Assembly (NCBI GenBank): GCA_910577075.1
Contig: CAJTKV010000009.1
Span: forward strand, 1-56,046
Reading direction: 5' to 3'
DNA length: 56,046 nucleotides
Source: an uncultured Bacilli bacterium
GTDB taxonomy: Bacteria; Bacillota_I; Bacilli_A; RF39; UBA660
How positions within the stretch are numbered: the first letter of the stretch is position 1; every line of letters starts with the position of its first letter. A model generated the notes under the pieces. The model did no database searches, was not told the DNA's origin, and was given only the letters and a program-made list of their open reading frames with translations. This document shows positions 50,816 through 56,046 of the stretch, in pieces. The position numbers were made by a program, and so were the translations under genes.

Positions 50816-51934
50816 ATGGCAGAGAGTAAAAGAGATTATTATGAAGTCCTTGGCGTTAGCAAAAATGCCAGTGATGAGGAAATCAAAAGGGCCTTTCGTA
50901 AATTAGCAAAACAATATCATCCAGATGTTAATAAAGAAGAAGGCGCTGCCGAGAAATTTAAAGAAATAGGTGAGGCATACGCCGTTTTAAGCGACGAATC
51001 TAAAAGACGCCAATATGATCAATTTGGTCATGCTGCTTTTGACCAAAATGGCGGCGGCGGTTTTGGCGGATTTGATGGCTTCAGTTTTGATGATTTTGAC
51101 TTGGGAAGTATTTTTGAGCAAATGATGGGCGGATCTTTTGGTGGATCAAGAGGTCGTGGTTCAAGAAAATCTAAGGGAGCCGACAAAGTCGTCAATATGA
51201 CTCTTACGTTTGAAGAAGCTATTTATGGTGTTGAAAAAGAATTTAAAATCAATATCGATGATGAATGCGGTGAATGTGAAGGCCGTGGTGGCAAGGGTGA
51301 AAAGAAATGTAGCACTTGTGGCGGCAGAGGAAGAGTTGTTACGGAACAGCGAACTGTCTTTGGTGTCTTCCAATCAGAGTCTAGTTGTCCTAAATGTGAA
51401 GGTCGTGGTGTAACTTATGATACTAAGTGTTCTAAATGTAATGGAAGAGGAACCGTTAATCGCGATAAAAATATTAAGTTAAGAGTTCCGAGAGGAGTGG
51501 AAAATGGCGATACGATGCGTATGGCAGGAAAAGGCTCTTGCGGAGCAAATGGAGGACCTAGAGGAGATATCTATATTGATTTTAGAGTTAAAGGCCATGA
51601 ATTATATGAACGCGATGGAAGAGATATTTATGTAACGATACCTCTAACGATTGCGGAAGCTGTCTTGGGGTGTAAAAAGGAGGTTCCAACTGTTCAAGGA
51701 ACCATTATCACTGAAATTCCTTCAGGAACGCAAAATGGCGATAAATTCAAATTTAGAGGTAAAGGTATTGATGATGAAAAAAGTGGGCGCAAAGGCGATG
51801 CTTACGGTATTATCAAAGTTATTATTCCAACAAAGTTAGATCATACACAAAAGAAATTGTTTAAAGAATTAAGTGATACCAAATTAGATAAAGATTCGGA
51901 ATTCAACAAATACAATAAGTATATAGACGAATAG
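50816..51934 (+). CDS. dnaJ: Co-chaperone DnaJ (Hsp40)
   Basis: 372 residues from the ATG at 50816. J domain with RDYYEVLGVSKNASDEEIKRAFRKLAKQYHPDVN (HPD), a Gly/Phe-rich region, four CxxCxGxG zinc repeats (CGECEGRG, CSTCGGRG, CPKCEGRG, CSKCNGRG) and the C-terminal substrate domains. Type I DnaJ. Ends at a GAAA-loop terminator. Confidence 0.98.
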   Translation: MAESKRDYYEVLGVSKNASDEEIKRAFRKLAKQYHPDVNKEEGAAEKFKEIGEAYAVLSDESKRRQYDQFGHAAFDQNGGGGFGGFDGFSFDDFDLGSIFEQMMGGSFGGSRGRGSRKSKGADKVVNMTLTFEEAIYGVEKEFKINIDDECGECEGRGGKGEKKCSTCGGRGRVVTEQRTVFGVFQSESSCPKCEGRGVTYDTKCSKCNGRGTVNRDKNIKLRVPRGVENGDTMRMAGKGSCGANGGPRGDIYIDFRVKGHELYERDGRDIYVTIPLTIAEAVLGCKKEVPTVQGTIITEIPSGTQNGDKFKFRGKGIDDEKSGRKGDAYGIIKVIIPTKLDHTQKKLFKELSDTKLDKDSEFNKYNKYIDE

Positions 51935-51952
51935 AAATATTCGTTTTTTTTC
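51927..51952 (+). terminator. Intrinsic terminator of the chaperone cluster
   Basis: A 7-bp stem ACGAATA (51927-51933) / TATTCGT (51938-51944) with GAAA tetraloop and eight T; spans the dnaJ stop codon. Confidence 0.85.
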
Positions 51953-51981
51953 TTGCAATGCTTGAAATATATTTTTATAAT
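51953..51981 (+). promoter_or_regulatory. Promoter of unknown/metallopeptidase pair
   Basis: TTGCAA (51953-51958), 17-bp spacer, TATAAT (51976-51981), 19 bases before the ATG at 52001. Confidence 0.7.
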
Positions 51982-52000
51982 ACACTTTAAAGGTGATTAT

Positions 52001-52726
52001 ATGAAAAAGGTAAAGCGACGCGCTTTAGAAGCTGGAAACTCAACTCGTCTTGGGATAAATAATCAAGAAGATAAAAACTCTCCTAGTGTAACAAGCGAAG
52101 TAAATTTGATTGAAGATAAAATTAGTGCAACAACGCATGAAAGACTTGAGTTTTTTAACAACTTTTTTAGTGAAGATAACCAATTATCACTATGTCGCGT
52201 TATAGTCTATAGTACAGGAAGTTCAAGAGGGTATACTATTGTAAAGTTTGACCAAGATAAACGCTATGATTACGTTGCAAGTACGGGTGTTCGCAGCATT
52301 CCTTACTGGCTCGGAAATTCCCATGATAACCTAGAAGAGTATCTCCGCTATTTATATGCCCGCATGGTTGAAGAGGTAGAATATTTTAACGGAATACCTG
52401 ATGAAGAATTTCAAGCCATTATTAAAGCCATATTTGTTCATAAAGACCTTACTATTGAGTCCATCAGTGATAATGCTACTAAAGAAACAGTTATTTGCTT
52501 GAGTGATTCTAAAAACACTCTTTTTTGGGCCAAAAAAGACGTCATTCCCGTAATAGAATCAGAGTACTTAAAAGTAGTAAAGAGTCGCTATAGTTTTCTA
52601 ATGGATGGAAGTGTTAATATTCCTGATTTTACGAGTTTATATACATATTTTCGCGAAAATCCTTTTCCCAATATGAAAGTTTTGAGGTTAGATGATGCTT
52701 GTGATAACCCTTTTAAATATTTGTAG
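52001..52726 (+). CDS. Unknown protein, partner of metallopeptidase-like gene
   Basis: 241 residues from the ATG after AAAGGTGATTAT. A basic N-terminus (MKKVKRRALEAGN) precedes an alpha/beta protein with no signal peptide or membrane segment (CRVIVYSTGSSRGYTIVKFDQD; YLRYLYARMVEEVEYF). Family not recognised. Its stop is followed within 9 bases by the next start, so the two are co-translated. Confidence 0.7.
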   Translation: MKKVKRRALEAGNSTRLGINNQEDKNSPSVTSEVNLIEDKISATTHERLEFFNNFFSEDNQLSLCRVIVYSTGSSRGYTIVKFDQDKRYDYVASTGVRSIPYWLGNSHDNLEEYLRYLYARMVEEVEYFNGIPDEEFQAIIKAIFVHKDLTIESISDNATKETVICLSDSKNTLFWAKKDVIPVIESEYLKVVKSRYSFLMDGSVNIPDFTSLYTYFRENPFPNMKVLRLDDACDNPFKYL

Positions 52727-52735
52727 GTGATAAGA

Positions 52736-53653
52736 ATGAATATTTATCCACGAGCTAGAAAAAAATTAAATAAGGAGATTCCCTATGAAATCCACCAAGA
52801 TTATGAGGGTGTATTTCAAGACTTTTACAATACATTAAAATTTAAAGGTCATATTAATTGGGATTTTTTCTTTTATCGTCTAAAGGATCTTGAAATCATA
52901 TCCGCTAGTAGCAATGCCCAGTTTTATAATCGCGGAGCATTGGCAGAGTATAATTTACTTTATAATAAAATGCGCTTGAAAATAGGCGAGTTTAAATCAG
53001 CCATTATGCACGAAATATTCCATTTAGCATCGAGTGTGATAACAAAAAATTGCATCTACTCAGGCTTTCAGCAAATAGATAGAAAAAGTAGAAAAATAAT
53101 CGGCATAGGCTTAAATGAGGGATATACAAACTTATTAGATAGACGATACTTTGCCAATTACGATGAACAAAAGAAAGAAAATTTGCGTTATACTTATATG
53201 GTTACAACGAGTGTTGCCAGTTTGCTTGAAAATTTTGTGGGAACAGAAAATATGGAAGAATGGTATTTTAATGCTGATTTGTCTTCTTTAATTGACTATT
53301 TAAGTGAATATGTTTCCCGCGATGAATGTTTATGTTTTTTGCAAGCCATTGACAATCTTTTCTATTTAGTCGATAATGGAGCGATTCTTCATCCTATAAA
53401 AGCTGCCCAAAATTATCGCTATGTCATAAACTTCTTGGGAAAATGTTATCTAAATTTATATATAGGAGAATATTATCAAGGCTTCTATGGCAAAGAAGAA
53501 CTAAAAAAACGTCTAGCTCTTGTTTATGAGCTCATGGAAAAACGCTTGAAATTTTCAAAGCTAAAAGTTCCTTTTACTAAAAAAATAAGCAAGGCTGATT
53601 TCCATGCTTATGTTCAATGTGAAAAAAATAAAGTATTAAAGAAATGTGCCTAG
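52736..53653 (+). CDS. HExxH zinc metallopeptidase-like protein
   Basis: 305 residues from the ATG after AGGTGATAAG. A zinc motif H-E-I-F-H (His92, Glu93, His96) in AIMHEIFHLAS is followed by GLNEGYTNLL with Glu128, the arrangement HExxH-x31-E of gluzincin-type peptidases. No signal peptide or membrane helix, so it would act in the cytoplasm. The remainder is helical and unfamiliar. It forms an operon with the unknown gene upstream and is convergent with the Crp/Fnr gene (overlapping stops). Confidence 0.78.
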   Translation: MNIYPRARKKLNKEIPYEIHQDYEGVFQDFYNTLKFKGHINWDFFFYRLKDLEIISASSNAQFYNRGALAEYNLLYNKMRLKIGEFKSAIMHEIFHLASSVITKNCIYSGFQQIDRKSRKIIGIGLNEGYTNLLDRRYFANYDEQKKENLRYTYMVTTSVASLLENFVGTENMEEWYFNADLSSLIDYLSEYVSRDECLCFLQAIDNLFYLVDNGAILHPIKAAQNYRYVINFLGKCYLNLYIGEYYQGFYGKEELKKRLALVYELMEKRLKFSKLKVPFTKKISKADFHAYVQCEKNKVLKKCA

Positions 53654-54282
53654 TAATTTAGATATATTTTTTTTCCTTTAGAATCAATTAATCCTTCATC
53701 TTTCAAATTGCGTATTTCCCGCATCATAGCGGAGCGATCAATAGAGAGATAATCGGCGAGATCGGTTAAAGAAAAGGGAATGGTAATAACACGACTTATT
53801 TGTCTTTTAGAAAGAAAATTAAAATAGGCGAGTAATTTTTCGCGAATCGTCTTCTTTGTCAATATTTCAATTCGCTCGTTCGTCTTTTTTAGTTTATCAC
53901 TTAGGATTTGGAGCATATTATCGATAAGTTGATTGTGGTATGGACAATTCTTCTTGCATCTTGTGATGAGATTTTCATGATTGAAAAGTACGATTTTAGA
54001 ATCTTCTGAAGAAATGACGTATAATTCTTCGCCGTTAGATGCGGAAAATTCTCCAAAGGCATCACCACTTACTAAACTTTCCATAATTGTTCTTGAACCA
54101 TTAAAATTGTATCTGATGATATTGGCACTTCCTTCTAATATGACACCTATTTGACGGGTATTTGTGACATTAGAAAGTATAGTTGTATCCTTTTTAAAGT
54201 GTAAAGTATTTGCTTGAAAACAATTTAACATTTTTTTGACATCACTTTCTTCAATGTTATCAAACATATGAATATTCGGCAT
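53650..54282 (-). CDS. Crp/Fnr-family transcriptional regulator
   Basis: 210 residues from the ATG 8 bases after AGGAGGTC. Effector beta-barrel (about 20-105, with VILEGSANIIRYNFNGSRTIMESLVSGDAFGEFSA), a long dimer helix with CPYHNQLIDNMLQILSDKLK, and a winged helix with SLTDLADYLSIDRSAMMREIRNL (recognition helix). Three Cys (21, 109, 113) could bind an iron-sulfur cluster but the E. coli FNR spacing is absent. Divergent from nrdD and sharing the palindrome at 54346-54367, so it is probably the anaerobic or redox regulator of nrdD and represses itself. Confidence 0.9.
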   Translation of the reverse strand: MPNIHMFDNIEESDVKKMLNCFQANTLHFKKDTTILSNVTNTRQIGVILEGSANIIRYNFNGSRTIMESLVSGDAFGEFSASNGEELYVISSEDSKIVLFNHENLITRCKKNCPYHNQLIDNMLQILSDKLKKTNERIEILTKKTIREKLLAYFNFLSKRQISRVITIPFSLTDLADYLSIDRSAMMREIRNLKDEGLIDSKGKKIYLNY

Positions 54283-54333
54283 ATCTAATGGACCTCCTTT
54301 GGACATTTTTCAACAATTAAATTTGCTAATTTC

Positions 54334-54362
54334 ATTATATTTCAATTTTGTTGCAAATGCAA
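54334..54362 (-). promoter_or_regulatory. Promoter of Crp/Fnr gene
   Basis: On the minus strand: TTGCAT (54362-54357), 17-bp spacer, TATAAT (54339-54334). The -35 lies in the middle of the palindromic operator. Confidence 0.65.
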
Positions 54363-54367
54363 CAAAA
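54346..54367. promoter_or_regulatory. Perfect 22-bp Crp/Fnr-type operator
   Basis: TTTTGTTGCA (54346-54355), two bases, then its exact reverse complement (54358-54367). The centre is 41.5 bases upstream of the predicted nrdD start (near 54398), the standard place for class II activation. It also covers the -35 of the regulator's own gene. Confidence 0.85.
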
Positions 54368-54382
54368 AATAAAAATCTTCGA

Positions 54383-54391
54383 TGCTATAAT
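54383..54391 (+). promoter_or_regulatory. Extended -10 promoter of nrdD
   Basis: TGC-TATAAT (TATAAT at 54386-54391). The -35 position (54363-54368) holds only CAAAAA, inside the operator, as expected for an activator-dependent promoter. Confidence 0.7.
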
Positions 54392-54424
54392 GGGATTGTA
54401 AAATAAAGGAGAGGTAAGAATAAA

Positions 54425-56046
54425 ATGAAAGTTATCAAACGTGATGGTCACATCGTTGACTATGACAAAGAAAAGATCTTTGTCGCAATCGGAAAGGCAA
54501 ACGATGAATTGCCTGAAGAAGATCGAGCAACCGATAATGAAATTAAAAAAATTGTTAAGTATATCGAGGGACTTAACAAAAAACGTATCTTAGTAGAAGA
54601 TATCCAAGATATTATCGAATTTAAATTAATGGAAGCTAAGAGATTTGATTTAGCTAAACATTATATCGTCTATCGATATAATAGAGCATTAGTTAGAAAG
54701 AGCAATACTACCGATGAAAGTATTCTTAGTCTAATTAGAAATGAAAATAAGGAATTGAATGAAGAAAATTCGAACAAGAATTCAGTTCTTGCAAGTACTC
54801 AAAGGGATTATATAGCTGGTGAAGTTTCTAAGGATTTAACTAGACGTATACTCCTTCCTGAAAAAATCAGTAAAGCCCATGATGAAGGTGTATTACACTT
54901 CCATGATATGGATTATTTTATCCAACCAATATTTAACTGCTGTTTAATCAATATTAAGGATATGTTGGATAATGGTACAGTTATGAATGGTAAAATGCTT
55001 GAGACTCCTAAGAGTTTCCAAGTGGCATGTACTGTTACTACGCAAATAATTGCTGCTGTTGCATCTAACCAATATGGTGGGCAATCAGTAGAGATTAAGC
55101 ATTTAGGTAAATACTTGCGAGTATCACGCGATAAGATCATGAAGCGTGTTAAAAAAGTATTAACGGGTAAGGTTGATAAAGAAGTAATTGATGATCTAGT
55201 GCAACAAGAGTTAAAGAAAGAACTTTCTAATGGAGTTCAAACTATTCAATATCAAATTAATACATTAATGACGACAAATGGACAATCACCTTTTGTAACT
55301 TTATTTTTGAATTTGGAGAAGGACGATCCTTATATTGAAGAAAATGCCATGATTATTGAAGAGATAATTAAACAAAGATATGAGGGAATTAAAAATGAGA
55401 AGGGTGTTTACATAACTCCAGCTTTTCCTAAATTGGTCTATGTTTTAGATGAACATAATTGCCTAAAGGGTGGTAAGTACGATTATTTAACCAAATTGGC
55501 CGTTAAATGTAGTTCTAAGAGATTATACCCAGACTATATTTCTGCGAAAAAGATGCGTGAAAATTATGAAGGCAATGTCTTCTCACCAATGGGGTGTCGT
55601 TCATTCTTAAGCCCTTGGAAAGATGAAAATGGCAACTACAAATTTGAAGGACGTTTCAATCAAGGAGTTGTCTCTATTAACTTGCCACAAATTGGTATCT
55701 TAGCTGATGGCGATGAGGAAAAATTCTGGAAATTGTTTGATGAGAGATTGGATCTATGCCGTGAAGCTTTAATGTGTAGACATCATGCCCTATTAGGTGT
55801 TACATCTGATATATCACCAGTTCATTGGCAATATGGAGCTATTGCTCGTTTAGCTAAGGGTGAGAAGATTGATAAATATCTAAAAGACGGATATTCAACA
55901 CTATCTCTTGGTTATGTTGGACTATATGAACTTACCAAAGTTATGAAGGGTGTAAGTCATACTGATGAAGAGGAAGGCACGCCATTTGCTACTGCTGTAA
56001 TGCAACACATGAAGGATAAATGTGCTGATTGGAAAAAGGAAACTGG
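54425..56046 (+). CDS. nrdD: Anaerobic ribonucleoside-triphosphate reductase NrdD (3' end outside window)
   Basis: The reading frame is open from the ATG at 54425 (GGAGAGG upstream) to the window end: 540 codons, no stop. An ATP-cone begins VIKRDGHIVDYDKEKI. The reductase part shows FHFHDMDYF-like LHFHDMDYFIQPIFNCC (first active-site cysteine), FVTLFLNL, NVFSPMGCRSFL (second Cys) and SINLPQIGI. The glycyl-radical loop at the C-terminus is beyond the window; nrdG should follow. The enzyme makes dNTPs from NTPs without oxygen. Confidence 0.95.
   Translation, partial: MKVIKRDGHIVDYDKEKIFVAIGKANDELPEEDRATDNEIKKIVKYIEGLNKKRILVEDIQDIIEFKLMEAKRFDLAKHYIVYRYNRALVRKSNTTDESILSLIRNENKELNEENSNKNSVLASTQRDYIAGEVSKDLTRRILLPEKISKAHDEGVLHFHDMDYFIQPIFNCCLINIKDMLDNGTVMNGKMLETPKSFQVACTVTTQIIAAVASNQYGGQSVEIKHLGKYLRVSRDKIMKRVKKVLTGKVDKEVIDDLVQQELKKELSNGVQTIQYQINTLMTTNGQSPFVTLFLNLEKDDPYIEENAMIIEEIIKQRYEGIKNEKGVYITPAFPKLVYVLDEHNCLKGGKYDYLTKLAVKCSSKRLYPDYISAKKMRENYEGNVFSPMGCRSFLSPWKDENGNYKFEGRFNQGVVSINLPQIGILADGDEEKFWKLFDERLDLCREALMCRHHALLGVTSDISPVHWQYGAIARLAKGEKIDKYLKDGYSTLSLGYVGLYELTKVMKGVSHTDEEEGTPFATAVMQHMKDKCADWKKET

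Overview
The window is a low-GC chromosomal segment of a Gram-positive (Firmicutes/Bacilli-type) bacterium. This rests on mraZ-rsmH-ftsL-PBP, hrcA-grpE-dnaK with CIRCE operators, yqeG-yqeH, an SMC protein of only 981 residues, a sigma-K homologue, lipoproteins with LTGC lipoboxes and AGGTG/GGAGG ribosome binding sites. TGA ends real genes (rsmH, the gene ending at 4292) and Trp is TGG, so the code is the standard bacterial one and not the Mollicutes code. Gene content (Thr-rich linkers, many small surface proteins of unknown function, a short SMC) suggests an uncultured, host-associated Bacilli lineage related to RF39, Erysipelotrichia or Acholeplasma. That placement is inference. Intact sigK suggests present or ancestral sporulation.

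Layout. 1-4600: two tandem unknown paralogues with an internal repeat and a transglutaminase-like C-H-D signature, then an unknown gene, a VanZ-like protein and small membrane proteins. 4600-9630: an XRE regulator facing sigK, a secreted VirB2/TrbC-like small protein, then yqeG-yqeH-mutL. 9640-11880: a monocistronic coiled-coil protein with a consensus promoter. 11880-16455: a short division/cell-wall operon (mraZ-rsmH-ftsL-PBP with PASTA-like tail-unknown membrane protein) with a 10-bp-periodic MraZ operator. 16490-19900: a papain-like surface protease ending in one dockerin-like repeat, next to a membrane-anchored protein with a cohesin-like domain. 19900-24160: an unknown duplicated protein, a polysaccharide deacetylase and two membrane proteins. 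24160-24560: tRNA-Glu, tRNA-Ile and tRNA-Lys, all minus strand. 24650-26600: two glycosyltransferases. 26600-28860: a small charged protein, a gene broken by one in-frame stop, and a zinc-ribbon membrane protein. 28860-35470: a very large pilin-like protein with a membrane-anchored arylsulfotransferase, an Rpn-type nuclease and a membrane transglutaminase. 35470-38110 (minus): unknown gene, tRNA-Ser, DHH phosphoesterase and a ZnuA-like lipoprotein lacking metal ligands. 38140-41760: rnc-smc. 41830-45430: an 857-residue repeat-containing protein, a DUF1292-like protein and a lipoprotein. 45450-51950: hrcA-grpE-dnaK, pepF, dnaJ. 51950-53650: an unknown protein plus a HExxH metallopeptidase-like protein. 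53650-56046: a Crp/Fnr regulator divergent from nrdD, which runs off the window.

How the genes work together. The best-supported regulatory circuits are HrcA control of its own operon through two tandem CIRCE-like elements, MraZ control of the division operon, and a Crp/Fnr-family protein sharing one 22-bp palindrome with nrdD. That palindrome is centred at -41.5 for nrdD (class II activator position) and covers the regulator's own -35 region. The most intriguing possible system is the protease/scaffold pair at 16521-19870, read here as a miniature cohesin-dockerin arrangement that would tether a cysteine protease to the cell surface. Most transcription units have TATAAT-like boxes, often with an upstream TG, about 10-25 bases before the start codon and compact intrinsic terminators that overlap stop codons.
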